Shown one piece after another: positions 1 to 12,159 of a DNA stretch of 50,000 nt (positions within the stretch are counted from its first letter, which is position 1; each line of letters opens with the position of its first letter). The DNA is from Mesostigma viride (Eukaryota > Streptophyta > Mesostigmatophyceae > Mesostigmatales > Mesostigmataceae): positions 3,538,042-3,588,041 of the forward strand of contig RPFO01000082.1 in NCBI GenBank assembly GCA_009746045.1, in the 5' to 3' direction. The notes under the pieces were generated by a model that was not told where the DNA came from, did no database searches, and saw only the letters and a program-made list of their open reading frames with translations. Both the position numbers and the translations under genes were made by a program.

Positions 1-329
1 GCAAGGAACAAGCACACCCACCCACCTACTCCACATGCATCCCTTCCTTGACAAGGAACAAGCACGATCACCCTGCTACCCACTAGCACGACAGCAAGGC
101 AGACCTTACAATGGCAAGTGATGTTTATCAGTAGAAACTGTTAGACAACTAGCAAACGAGCCAGCCGGTGAAGAGCAAGGCACGCATGCAAGGAATTTGT
201 CGTTGCCTATGTCTACGCTTGTGTTTGTCACTGCAGTTGAAATCTGCATTTGCATCAGCAGGCCCGATCGAAGCCCATGTCGCCACCCGCATTTCCACTT
301 ATACTTCACGGCCCCTTATTTTTCTCTTG
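1..329. other. Intergenic, no gene recognised
   Basis: No reading frame here shows a recognisable motif. The sequence has short repeated words such as AAGGAACAAGCAC near positions 5 and 53. It is non-coding as far as can be seen. Confidence 0.5.
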
Positions 330-725
330 TGCCTGCCTTTGCCCTAACTGTTACCCTAGCATCTGCCCTTGCCCCTATTGATCCCCAGTGTTTGCCGTTG
401 CCCTCATCCTTTCCCTAGTGCCTGCCCTTGTCTTCATCTTTTCCCTTGTGCCTGCCCTTGCCCTTGTCCGTTCCCTCGTGCTAAACTTGTCCTTATCTCT
501 TTCCCTTGCGCCTGCCCCTGCCCTTATCCGCTTCCCTTGTGCCTGCCCCTGCCCTTGCCCTTGTCCTTTCCTTTGAGCCTGCCCTTTTGGCAAGCACAAG
601 TGCCTTTGTCCTTTCCTTGGCCTTGTGCTTGCTCTTCCAGTTTCCCTTTCCTTTGCTCGTGCGGTTGCCTTTGCTCTTACCCGGGTGCTTGCCCTTGCCC
701 TTTGCAAGCTGCATTCTTGTCTTAG
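330..725. repeat. Degenerate CTTGCC-type hexamer minisatellite
   Basis: The plus strand is a run of variants of CCTGCCCTTGCC interrupted by TTCCCTTGTG-type units. Because the period is a multiple of three, several frames stay open on both strands and give leucine/proline-rich or arginine-rich translations. These are by-products of the repeat, not genes. Confidence 0.8.
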
Positions 726-1445
726 CAAGCTTGCAAGTGCAAACTGGCACTGAGCCAGAAATGCAAGCAAAGCAGCCCTTGTAAATAAGGATGGACAAGA
801 ACAGTAGAAAGCTAGGGGTGGCAACGGTGCTAGAGCTCATGGCAACAAGGTGGTCCCATTCTTGCTGCATTGGGTGCGTTGCGTGGGTGGGATATTGCGA
901 TAGGGGGACATTCTTGCCTTGGTTGTGTTTTCACATGCACCCGGTGCTTGAATTTATGCGTGCAAGGGTGGCTGGTATCCCAACCAACCGCCTAAGAGGA
1001 AAAAGAGTGCTTAGAAAAAAGCAAGAATGACTTAATGTTGGTAATAGCAGTGGTGGCGTCAGCAAAAACTGTTGTTGTAGATGCAAGCTACAACACTGCG
1101 GATGGTTTCTCGCACTAATGTGGATAATGATAATGCATGCCACTTAACGGGACCATATAAACCACAACAAGAATAAATCGTGAGAGCAAAAGAAAGGGGA
1201 GTACAAAATGGCCGGCTTACCTAGCTACAACAAAAAAATTGCATGAAAAACGAGATAACTCACCTTTGTCGCAGCAGTGACCATATCAGACAGCTCACAA
1301 AAACTTGTTGATCCTTGAAACTTCCTGCTTGAAGGCAGCCACCAACGGTCTGGAGTTTTCACCCCAGTCCTTCTCAACAGCCAAGGGAAAGGGAAAGAGA
1401 GACGAGGGGTGCGGGAGGGACAAGAGAGCGGGGGGTGGGAAGGGG
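726..1445. other. Intergenic, no gene recognised
   Basis: There is no conserved motif, RNA gene or clear repeat. Small open frames lack any family signature. Confidence 0.4.
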
Positions 1446-2868
<1,423 letters not shown>

Positions 2869-2869
2869 C

Positions 2870-2964
2870 AGATAGCGACTTTCAGCTGTGGGACTAGATA
2901 GCGACTTTTTTTCCAGATAAATAGGTGTACGTTTATTCCAAATATATAGCTAGATAGCGACTTT
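2870..2964. repeat. Clustered copies of the LINE target-site word
   Basis: AGATAGCGACTTT occurs at 2870-2882, 2896-2908 and 2952-2964, and twice more at 4938-4950 and 5947-5959. Between the second and third copies lie about 40 bases that start with extra T residues. These bases loosely resemble the 3' end of the neighbouring LINE: both have AAATAGGTGTA- or AAATGGGTATA-like words followed by TTTATT and CCAA. The simplest reading is a target used repeatedly, with one insertion truncated to a stub. Confidence 0.6.
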
Positions 2965-4934
2965 TTCGGGGAAATGGGTATATTTTATTAGCCAATTATG
3001 GACCAAAGAGGTGAGAGGGGAAATGAGTATCAGCGAATCCTAATGAAGGTGGGCACACACACGTGTGGCGGTGACAGGTGAAAGGCTAATAGGGCGCGTT
3101 ATTAGACCAGGGAAGCCATTGGACCTGAGTAATGTCGCCATGAGGCATACTGGTGAATACCTGATTACGGCCCAGTAGATCATGAAAAAGCTGGAGCGGG
3201 CTGGGCTTGTCGTTATTGGGCCCTGGGTCCCACACCCTGTGTTGTTCCTGAGCTAACAGCCAGTAGCGGCGCATAGCCGCATTCCATAGGTATATAAAGC
3301 GCCGGACTACGCCGCCGCGGGTATACTCCTCGCGGACCTTAAAGACGGTCTCGGTGCGTATGGTCCATATCGCGTATAGCATAGTAGTGCGTAGCCATAT
3401 CCATTCTGCTTGGGAAACTGAAAGCTCGGTCCCTGGTGTGCCAGCAATACCGAAAATGATGGTACGCACGCTGATTGGGAGAGTGGGTGGCGATGCCGTC
3501 CATGCGGCCCAGATGTTAATGAGCCACGTCCAAACCCCAGGGAGATTACAATAAAGAAACCTGTGCTCAATGGTTTCACTAGGGTGCGTGCACAGGCATG
3601 ATGCATCATGACCAAAACGCTCGTGGAGCGTAGCACAGACCCCTATCGCCCTATGCATCAAAAGGTGTTGTACATCAGTGGCCCTGCGGTCCACGAGAGG
3701 GTGGTCTACCGCCAGGGTAATCATCTTAACCCAAGTGTAGCCCGGCCAATGTATTCCCCAGCGGGCTCGGCCCGGATGGGGCTGATGGTACGTATGCAAC
3801 AAGATATCATAACCCCAATCTGCGGTGTACTCAAAGATACATTTGCTGGTTCTGATGTCCCCCTTGGTTAAGACCCATCCAAATTCAACCGGGTCCAGAT
3901 GTAGTAGATCGAGCCGTGTGCTGCCCACGTGTAGCCATGTAGTGCTCTCAACCGGGGATAATGGGTCCGGCTGGATCATGCAAGATCTTGGCACAGACCA
4001 TGGGACTACGCGTATGCGGTGACACTGGGAAGCTGGCGTGTACGCATATAAGGTGGATAGTTGATACAGACACCCATTGTGGCCAGAAATAGCGTCCAGC
4101 AGCTGTAGTTGGAGCCCCTCATGTGGCAGAACCGTCACGACTAAACCCTTGCACGCAGGCGTGACTCCGTCGGCGTAGAAGCTAACCCAGTCGCCGGTTA
4201 TAATTGGCTTGCGTGGGGCAGTCATCAATGCATGCCACGCAGCTGGTATCGCACTTATAAGAGTTTGCCACGCTTGCAGGGAGGGCATGTGGGAGACCCA
4301 AGTGCTGACCTCGTCGTAGCTGAGCCGTCGATACGCAGCGCCGTGCCCCAGGTAGAGGTCCAGCACCCTGACAATCGGCGGTGACGCGCGCAGAAGGCCA
4401 TCATACGGGTTGTGTCCGTGGAGAGTGCCGAGGGGCTTGTTAGTAGCGTCTGTGATTAAGTCATTAAAAAAGAGTGGCTGCCGTGCCACCTCCTCCCTAG
4501 TAGTAGGAAAGACTAGGCGACCCGGCTTGAGCTTATTGTAACCTGTCCATATGCGCTGCCAGTACCATGGGAGTCCTTTGTACGAAATAAGGGTGCTGCC
4601 CAGTATGCCCGCCCCCAGTTGCCACGAGGTGCCACTAGCATGGGTGGAAAGAGAGGCTAGCGTTTCACGTGCAAGCATGCAGCCAGGGTGTGTGTTAACT
4701 CCCATAAAAGCGGATATCACTTGTTTAGCATACAGCGACCACAGACGCCATTGTATGTTGTGGAGCCCGAGGCCCCCGTGCACCCATGACATGAAGGACA
4801 TCTCTCTGCTGATCCATCCGTGGACCGTGTGGGAGATTAAGCCTTTCTGTTTCCAGACAAAATTGTTGCAAGGCGTTGGATGAGCTGTGTGGTGGCATCA
4901 TTGGGTGGGTGTGCTTGGCAATAATACAAGACCT
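2965..4934 (-). mobile_element. 5'-truncated LINE (non-LTR retrotransposon), copy 1
   Basis: A minus-strand element of about 1.97 kb holding the C-terminal part of an ORF2. It is flanked by a perfect 16-bp direct repeat, GCTAGATAGCGACTTT, at 2949-2964 and 4935-4950. The 3' end is on the left and is followed on the plus strand by extra T residues, as expected for a poly(A) tail primed at a T-ending nick. The 5' end is truncated within ORF2, which is typical of target-primed reverse transcription. Its sequence is nearly identical to copy 2, so both insertions look recent. Confidence 0.88.
3086..4885 (-). pseudogene. LINE ORF2 C-terminal fragment (RT thumb plus zinc-knuckle region)
   Basis: An open frame of at least 571 codons ends at TAG (3086) and is readable upstream to about 4885 without its own start. 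Near the N-terminus is a NFVW segment followed by HGGLGLHNI, matching the post-RT region of plant LINEs, where a W is followed by GGLGL. Further on, CLCTHPSETIEHRFLYC has the spacing of the zf-RVT zinc-binding motif. The catalytic RT palm and the endonuclease are missing because of the 5' truncation, so this copy cannot be autonomous. Host-gene status is unlikely because a second copy lies next to it. Confidence 0.85.
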
Positions 4935-4950
4935 GCTAGATAGCGACTTT

Positions 4951-5943
4951 TTTTTTTTTTTCGGGGAAATGGGTATATTTTATTAGCCAATTATGGACCA
5001 AAGAGGTGAGAGGGGAAATGAGTATCAGCGAATCCTAATGAAGGTGGGCACACACACGTGTGGCGGTGACAGGTGAAAGGCTAATAGGGCGCGTTATTAG
5101 ACCAGGGAAGCCATTGGACCTGAGTGATGTCGCCATGAGGCATACTGGTGAATACCTGATTACGGCCCAGTAGATCATGAAAAAGCTGGAGCGGGCTGGG
5201 CTTGTCGTTATTGGGCCCTGGGTCCCACACCCTGTGTTGTTCCTGAGCTAACAGCCAGTAGCGGCGCATAGCCGCATTCCATAGGTATATAAAGCGCCGG
5301 ACTACGCCGCCGCGGGTATACTCCTCGCGGACCTTAAAGACTGTCTCGTTGCGTATGGTCCAGATCGCGTATAGCATAGTAGTGCGTAGCCATATCCATT
5401 CTGCTTGGGAAACTGAAAGCTCGGACCCTGGTGTGCCAGCAATACCGAAAATGATGGTACGCACGCTGATTGGGAGAGTGGGTGGCGATGCCGTCCATGC
5501 GGCCCAGATGTTAATGAGCCACGTCCAAACCCCAGGGAGATTACAGTAAAGAAACCTGTGCTCAATGGTTTCACTAGGGTGCGTGCACAGGCATGATGCA
5601 TCATGACCAAAACGCTCGTGGAGCATGGCGCAGACCCCTATCGCCCTATGCATCAAAAGGTGTTGTACATCAGTGGCCCTGCGGTCCACGAGAGGGTGGT
5701 CTACCGCCAGGGTAATCATCTTAACCCAAGTGTAGCCCGGCCAATGTATTCCCCAGCGGGCTCGGCCCGGGTGGGGCTGATGGTACATATGCAACAAGAT
5801 ATCATAACCCCAATCTGCGGTGTACTCAAAGATACATTTGCTGGTTCTGATGTCCCCCTTGGTTAAGACCCATCCAAATTCAACCGGGTCCAGATGTAGT
5901 AGATCGAGCCGTGTGTTGCCCACGTGTAGCCATGTAATGCTCT
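4951..5943 (-). mobile_element. 5'-truncated LINE, copy 2, inserted in the target duplication of copy 1
   Basis: A minus-strand insertion of about 1 kb flanked by the same 16-bp duplication (4935-4950 and 5944-5959). On the plus strand the left repeat runs into a longer T tract (4948-4961) than copy 1 has, which fits a longer and younger poly(A) tail. It carries the same 3' end as copy 1 with a handful of substitutions and is more severely 5'-truncated. Confidence 0.88.
5081..5923 (-). pseudogene. LINE ORF2 fragment, copy 2
   Basis: A 280-codon open frame almost identical to the last 280 codons of copy 1, including the zinc-knuckle CLCTHPSETIEHRFLYC. Differences are scattered single substitutions with no frameshift, consistent with little time since insertion. 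The RT catalytic core is absent. Confidence 0.85.
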
Positions 5944-6028
5944 GCTAGATAGCGACTTTAAACTGACTGACTGATATGCCCGCGGTCAGGAGCTTGTTGT
6001 ACTACCAGTGTACATAGCTGTACTAGCT

Positions 6029-6180
6029 ATGGCAAGAATTAGGCAAAAGTATGCCTAACGTTTTCAAGAGTTTGAAAAGGACTTGGAGCGGTCCGGCGCT
6101 TATTGTACTTGCCATGGCAAGAATTTGGTAAAAGTATCCATAACGCTTTCAAGAGTTTTAGGGGACTCGGCGCGGCGAAT
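6029..6180. repeat. Two-unit tandem repeat of about 85 bp
   Basis: ATGGCAAGAATT at 6029 recurs at 6114, followed in both units by GGYAAAAGTAT and CTTTCAAGAGTTT-like words and a GGACT...GGCG end. The units have diverged noticeably. A GC-rich stretch with TTTTCCGCGCCAAAAAA follows. No gene is apparent. Confidence 0.65.
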
Positions 6181-9100
6181 ATTTTCCGCGCCAAAAAAGT
6201 TCCGCGGTAAGTTCTTACCCTCCGTACCGTGAAAAGTGGGTGCACGGTGCGCGCACCCCTTGCGGAAGTGGCCATGGCGACTGCTTTTAGGCGAAACGTG
6301 ACAAATCTGGCCCGCGGAAAGCAGAAACAATGCTCGATTGTTGGAGAAAATTAGTTACTGATTCTAATGTATGGTGGGATGGTTGCGAACTATAATGTCG
6401 CGGGCTTTTTTTCTTTGCCATCGGCAGGGGGGGTCCGGCCTGAATTTCTGTCGGATGAATAAAGTATAATGGATGCCTGCCGGTGTGATTGTCGATTGTT
6501 GCCAGTTTTGATGGTCGTAAGGAAAGCTAGTTTAATGAAGTTTCTAAAGCCGTAAAAATTCCCGCTGTTATCTTTACCTTTCCCGTCATTTTGCGGTAAG
6601 ATAACATTAGGCCTGCGCGATGCGCGCCCAACCTCTCCATGAAAGGGTGGCCTTTCTTGTCCGCCTGGGCACGAATAGATGCCCGTTATGGTACGTTCTT
6701 GTATTAAACGTCTTAATCTAGCGTTTTCCTGCTTTCTTAGCTCGTTGAGCGTAAGCTTTTTGCCTTCTTTCCGGCCAGATGCTGCCAGGAAGTTGCGGGT
6801 CCTGGCGCTGCATCGCTGGATTCCTGGATGTCTTTTAGCAAGTTCGTCTGTGACGTGGCTGGCTTTCTGCAGCGCGTGGCCCGCAACCTGTCGGGAAGGT
6901 GTAATGCTTTTATTTCCATGCTTCTCTGAAATTTCTTTTGCTTAATAGACAGTTGTGTTCGAGGAAATTCACGCGGTCTTCCTAAGCAGCGGCATCATTC
7001 CCCCAGCTGCAGACACTGACGAGCTGGCACCTGTCTCCTAAAGAAAGTGGCTCGTGCTTGTTAGAAAGGAGGCAGTGTGCATTTTGCGGGACACAATGCT
7101 TTGGTGGCACATGCGTCAGATAGGTTGTTCCAATGGTCTCTTCACCTTTCCCACTGAGTAAATGATAGCCTTTGTCATGCTAACCAGAGCAGCTAGCCAC
7201 AGGTTGGCTGGATAAAAAGTCAGCTTATTTTCTCTTTATATACTGCGTGTGTGGTCCTCCACGTGTCCGGCTTGTTGGGCATTTTGGAAGAGGGTTTTGT
7301 TGAAGATGTGTTGAAGATGTGTTGTTGGGTGGAACAACTTGGTTGTTGGCACAAAATCACACATTATTAGCCTGAGATAGGCATTACATATGCTGCTCAG
7401 GCGTGTCGTCCTACCAGCCTTGTTGTTAAGGGTAGACTCACAAGGCTGGCTGTGCCGATGGAGGGGTGGGGCGTATGACGCTCCGGACATCCTCCTCACA
7501 CTCCGTGATCAAAGTGGGCATGTTTTTGGGTGTCTAGGGTAGCAAAACAGATGTCATTTTGGCTCAGCACTAGCTCAATTGTCTTTTAGCGTCTACCCAG
7601 GTGGCATCACAGGAAAATCAATAACTTGAGCTACGCTTGTCAGAATGAGCTCAAACTTTGGGGTTGTGTTTCCCCCCACTCAGTGGAATTTCGCATGTAT
7701 GGATGACCCCATTCGATGTGTTGATGATTTTATTTATTTTTTTTGGCTCAAAAAAGTACCGATTTTGCGGGGAAATTAATAACTCAAACAAATGTGATTA
7801 TTTTGACCATGTGAATAGCCCAGATTTTTTAGAAGTGGGGGAACTTTGCAGGAATGTATGGGCAGGTCATTTGGATATGTGGTTTGTCTTGGGCAAAATA
7901 TCTCATAAATAGCGTCTTTTTCTATTTTTAGCTCGCCACCGGTGCGTGGTTGGGGGTAGTACCCCCAACAAGTGGTGGCATGAATGCCCAAACATCATAT
8001 TTATGGTACTCAATCATCACTAGATGGTTCCCAAGTGCATTGGAACTGATATTCATTAAAGTCAGTTTTTCAGGCTTTTGGGCGTGCGAGTCCCCTTAAG
8101 AAGTATGTGAAGTGTTTTGTGCCCTGTGGTAATGAGCTGCACGACCTGACAGCTGGCAGTTCACACCAAGTACGTGGTAGCTGTGTACACAAGGTCGCAA
8201 CTGTACGCGAAAGGCTTGGTGGCAAACTGGCAATAATCACCATGATAATCACTGAAAAAAAAAGTGATGCTTCCATGACGTAGCAACTGAACGTGCTTAA
8301 GCAAGTGAAAACGACGCAGGATTTTCGCCAAACTCCAAATACCCCCAACCAAGATGCTAGGAGTATCTACACTTCAAGGGCTTTCAGATTATATGCAATA
8401 ATACCTTGGCTTTATCAAAGCATTTGGATGATAGCTCTACTCAAAGTTGGCCATGCAAAAGACGATCTTTTTTCCCCAAGGAAAAGTCTACCCCCCCTAA
8501 CTTCCCAGGTAGGGTAGGGAATCTCAATATCAACATTGGACAACTTAGTTGGATAGTCCAATGGTGGTTTCCTTGGGTCAGACCACCCGGATAACCCATT
8601 AGACCTATATAAGGTGCTCATATACGTGCGTGGGTTACGCGCGCGTAAACAGCCAACTATGACATGCAATACAAGAATGCATTATAACAAGCTAAAAAAG
8701 TTTGCCAAAGGTGCTGGAATACAAACATGTTGCCTACCTGCACTAACGAAATGATATGCTCCAAAGAAATGCCATAAACTGGTCACTTTCAGGGCTAATA
8801 CCGCTTTTTACAGCAGGCATGGAAGCTTGCTGAAAGGTGCACAAAAAATCTCGTCAAATATAATGCATGGGAGACGTAATCCGCTGCAAAGGACACGCAA
8901 ACACGTCGCCGTACCTGGCTCGTTCACGTCCTGACCGGATTCCAATGGCCGGGACCCTCATATCTCACACATACCATTGCTTTACAGGCATAGTCGCCAT
9001 AGCCGCATCATGCACGCATCGTTTATGATTACCAGTAGATGCTGCGTTCAAAGATTACCTATAAACGCGTCCGCATTCCCAGCAAACGCATCAGCGGACA

Positions 9101-9310
9101 TCCCGTACCAAATCTGGATGCTTGGGCTGGCGCAGACTGCCCGGCCATGAGTATAAAATGGAAATATGATAAGCGATTACTCATCTGGCACTGACGACCA
9201 AGAAGGCAGTATTTTTCCACCTGAATTTTCCCAATCCTATAAGTGTAGCTCTGCGGTTGTTCCATCGGAAGATTCAGCGCGAACTGTCCACCTGGCGCGA
9301 GGTGGGGATT
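6181..9310. other. Intergenic, no gene recognised
   Basis: About 3.1 kb without an open frame that shows a family motif, a tRNA-like fold or a long repeat. The longest frames are under 95 codons and have no exon-like composition. Diverged transposon DNA cannot be excluded by eye. Confidence 0.4.
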
Positions 9311-9364
9311 TCATTTCCACGCAGGCTTTCACCATTCGAATGGCGAAAGCCTGCGTGGAAATGA
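9311..9364. repeat. 54-bp near-perfect palindrome
   Basis: The two 27-base halves, centred between 9337 and 9338, are reverse complements except for the pair 9331/9344. The core is CCATTCGAATGG and the outer arms read TCATTTCCACGCAGGCTTTC. It is a candidate miniature inverted-repeat element or cruciform. The right half is reused in the adjoining tandem repeat. Confidence 0.9.
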
Positions 9365-9470
9365 TATTCTATTCACGAGATTGTGAAATAACCCTAATAG
9401 GATCGAATGGCTAAAGCCTGCGTGGACATAAAATTCTATTCACGAGGATGTGTAAACCCTGATAGCATCG
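9338..9470. repeat. Tandem repeat of about 67 bp derived from the palindrome's right half
   Basis: GCCTGCGTGGAAATGATATT at 9350 is echoed by GCCTGCGTGGACATAAAATT at 9417. In both units this is followed by CTATTCACGAG, a TGTGAAA- or TGTGTAAA-like word, and CCCTRATAG...ATCGA. The duplication therefore includes half of the palindrome. Confidence 0.75.
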
Positions 9471-10161
9471 ACATTGATCGATAAACAGAATGCCCCCCTC
9501 GCCCAGACTCAAATGTCCCCACTTGCGCTGATAACCCGTTCTCGCGCAAGGTGCGGATTTCATCATGGCGTGTACCCTTCCGTGGCGTGACTCACGCACG
9601 TTGTAAATTACTCGTCCCCCTAAAAACGCCCAAGTCCCAATGCATCGAATATTTCTAGAAAAGGCTGCATGTTGCACCCTCGTTGTTGTTGTTGTGGGCG
9701 ATCAGTATACGTTAAACGGATGCGTTGATTATCCTGAACCTTAAAAACTACAAATTGCAGCCAGTACTGGTACACCTGCAAGATGCGATGACAGTACACC
9801 TGCCTCTAAGTCATACGGACAAGAACATATTGTATATCTTACAAGTATCTTGGACGAAAAAAATACGAACCACATACAAGACATGACTCCAAGCGCCGTA
9901 TCTGGGACCGAGCTGGCTACGAACTAAACACTTTTGTTTCGTTAACGAGTCGTAACGACAAAAGCGTTACACACTTTGAACGTCTCCGTGAAGTTCAGAA
10001 AATTGTTCAGGACACGAACAGCTAGTGTCAGGCACGAAAAAATTCTTGCTAGGGATACGGCTGTGCCGTATCTTTTCAGTACAAACAAACGCTACAACCA
10101 CAAAATCAGATCCAGCCCGCGTACGTTAAAGTGCACCTGTCGAAACGGTATCAACTATATT
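9471..10161. other. Intergenic, CpG-rich lead-in to the 447-bp repeat
   Basis: No gene is recognised. From about 9890 the sequence becomes rich in CGT/ACG words like those in the following repeat block, so this may be an older diverged part of the same repeat domain. Confidence 0.4.
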
Positions 10162-11056
10162 AAAAACCATCGGGCATCCTGTGGTCCGTACGCCGTAACT
10201 TTCCGTACATTTCAGTGGATAACTCGTGATCGACGGGTGTCCTTTTCGCCTTTTACCGTTGGGCACAAGTCGTCGGAATTTGGAGATCGTACAGGCTTCC
10301 GTGCGTGGCTGGATCGAAGACGGCGTATCTTGAGCGGAGGACGAAAGGCGTTTGTTCAGTGAGACGCTATTGGCGTTCACTCGCGGGCATCTTTAATGGC
10401 TTTAAAGTCGTCTCGCGACATTTTGACGTTAGCGAGTCGATCGAGCTTGACTGGCGCGTAGTTGGTCGAACTTTTGCGACTTGCCACCTGTCGACTCATC
10501 GAAACTGGGTCGCCTACTAGAGTGACGGTCGGCTTGACGGCTTTCGTCTTTTCGCCGTTGCTATCGCCGGGTTCGACTTTCCACCCGTTTCGACTTTCTA
10601 CCTGTCGGAAAAACCATCGGGCATCCTGTGGTCCGTACGCCGTAACTTTCCGTACATTTCAGTGGATAACTCGTGATCGACGGGTGTCCTTTTCGCCTTT
10701 TACCGTTGGGCACAAGTCGTCGGAATTTGGAGATCGTACAGGCTTCCGTGCGTGGCTGGATCGAAGACGGCGTATCTTGAGCGGAGGACGAAAGGCGTTT
10801 GTTCAGTGAGACGCTATTGGCGTTCACTCGCGGGCATCTTTAATGGCTTTAAAGTCGTCTCGCGACATTTTGACGTTAGCGAGTCGATCGAGCTTGACTG
10901 GCGCGTAGTTGGTCGAACTTTTGCGACTTGCCACCTGTCGACTCATCGAAACTGGGTCGCCTACTAGAGTGACGGTCGGCTTGACGGCTTTCGTCTTTTC
11001 GCCGTTGCTATCGCCGGGTTCGACTTTCCACCCGTTTCGACTTTCTACCTGTCGGA
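10162..11056. repeat. Perfect tandem duplication, 447-bp unit
   Basis: AAAAACCATCGGGCATCCTG begins at 10162 and again at 10609. Every derived open frame is repeated exactly 447 bases later with an identical translation, so the two units look identical. Frames on both strands (for example 10305-10520 and 10752-10967) are short and lack known domains. The pattern suits a recent unequal duplication in a repeat cluster rather than a gene pair. Confidence 0.9.
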
Positions 11057-11127
11057 ATGACGAAACTGCGTTAGCGGCCGGACAGGTTCGCCAGAAGTTA
11101 TTCCCCTGCACGTGGCGGCTGCCCATA

Positions 11128-11159
11128 TACCAACCTACGACGATCGTCGTAGGTTGGTA
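11128..11159. repeat. 32-bp perfect palindrome
   Basis: The arms TACCAACCTACGACGA and TCGTCGTAGGTTGGTA meet between 11143 and 11144 with no spacer and no mismatch. The palindrome lies just beyond the second 447-bp unit. Confidence 0.95.
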
Positions 11160-11261
11160 CATCCAAACTGCGTCGTCTACTGAAGTGACGGTCCAAAGAC
11201 TGACGGGCGAAGATACTTAAACTTTTTGTTGCTGTTAAAATTCTCCGTCTTGAATCCATGC

Positions 11262-11375
11262 ACTGAGGTGCCTTTCACCTATCACACTACTACGTGACCC
11301 TCAGCTGGTCGATACGTGGTACCTCTTAACCTAATGATATTCCTATTGGTTAATAAAAATACCCATTTACCCGGA
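11262..11375 (+). mobile_element. Diverged LINE 3'-end remnant
   Basis: Read on the plus strand, GCCTTTCACCTATCAC and later ATTGGTTAATAAAAATACCC match the 3' non-coding end of the LINE at 2965-4934. That element, read in its own sense, has GCCTTTCACCTGTCAC and ATTGGCTAATAAAATATACC with similar spacing. Its orientation is opposite to the two intact copies and no coding part remains. This indicates an older insertion of a related family. Confidence 0.65.
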
Positions 11376-11504
11376 AATCCATGCAGGTGCTTCAGTAAAA
11401 GGGACCAATAGACGTTAGGTTTGAAACTGACCAAAGTTTCTAAGTCGTCGAAAGTTGCTAATTGGGATTTTGCAACCGACTGTATCCAACTATATTAAAA
11501 ACCA

Positions 11505-11710
11505 TCGGACGAAAGCCGTCAAGCCCTGCATGTAAAGACCATCGGGCATCCTGTGGCCCGTATGCCGTAACTTTCCGTACATATTTTCAGGGGTCCTCGT
11601 GATCGACGGGTGTCCTTTTCGCCTTTTCCCGTTGGGCGCAAGTCGACGGAATTTGGAGATCGTACAGGCTACCGTGCGTGGTTGGACCGAAGACGCCGTA
11701 TCTCCAATAG
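11505..11710. repeat. Third, diverged partial copy of the 447-bp unit
   Basis: The order ACCATCGGGCATCCTGTGG, CCGTAACTTTCCGTACAT, GATCGACGGGTGTCCTTTTC and GGAATTTGGAGATCGTACAG is the same as in the 447-bp unit, with scattered changes. One segment is replaced by TTTTCAGGGGTCC. Confidence 0.85.
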
Positions 11711-11724
11711 CATTCGGCAAGGCT

Positions 11725-11783
11725 ATATATCAAAGAGACAACTATATATCAAAGAGGCTATATATGTTGTCTCTTTGATATAT
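11725..11783. repeat. Inverted repeat with 18-bp perfect arms
   Basis: The arm ATATATCAAAGAGACAAC (11725-11742) is the exact reverse complement of 11766-11783. The 23-base spacer holds another direct copy of TATATATCAAAGAG. It would form a stable hairpin. Confidence 0.9.
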
Positions 11784-11849
11784 GTGGCGGATCTCCGTAG
11801 TTTTCGCTCCTCGTCCGTCGTCGACCCCTGTCCTCAGTTCGCGCCGCGT

Positions 11850-12070
11850 TCACTCGCTCGCATCTTTATGGCTTTCAAGTCGTCTCGCGACATTATTGTT
11901 GACGTCGGTTAGCGACTCGAGCGAGCTTGCGACGGTTTTCGCCTTTTCGCGGGGGGCGGGGGGGAGGAACTCCGGGTGGGTGGGCGGGGGGGGGGGGGGG
12001 AGGGGGAGGGGGGGGGGGGGGGGGGGGGGGGAACTCCGGATGGGGGGGGGGGGGGGGGGGGGGAGGAACT

Positions 12071-12159
<89 letters not shown>

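Noticed and set aside
3086-4801. 571-codon frame as a host gene
   Set aside because: The adjacent near-identical copy, target duplications and zinc-knuckle/GGLGL motifs identify it as LINE ORF2.
7658-7912. 84-codon frame with a hydrophobic start
   Set aside because: No homologous pattern, codon signal or splice context was recognised.
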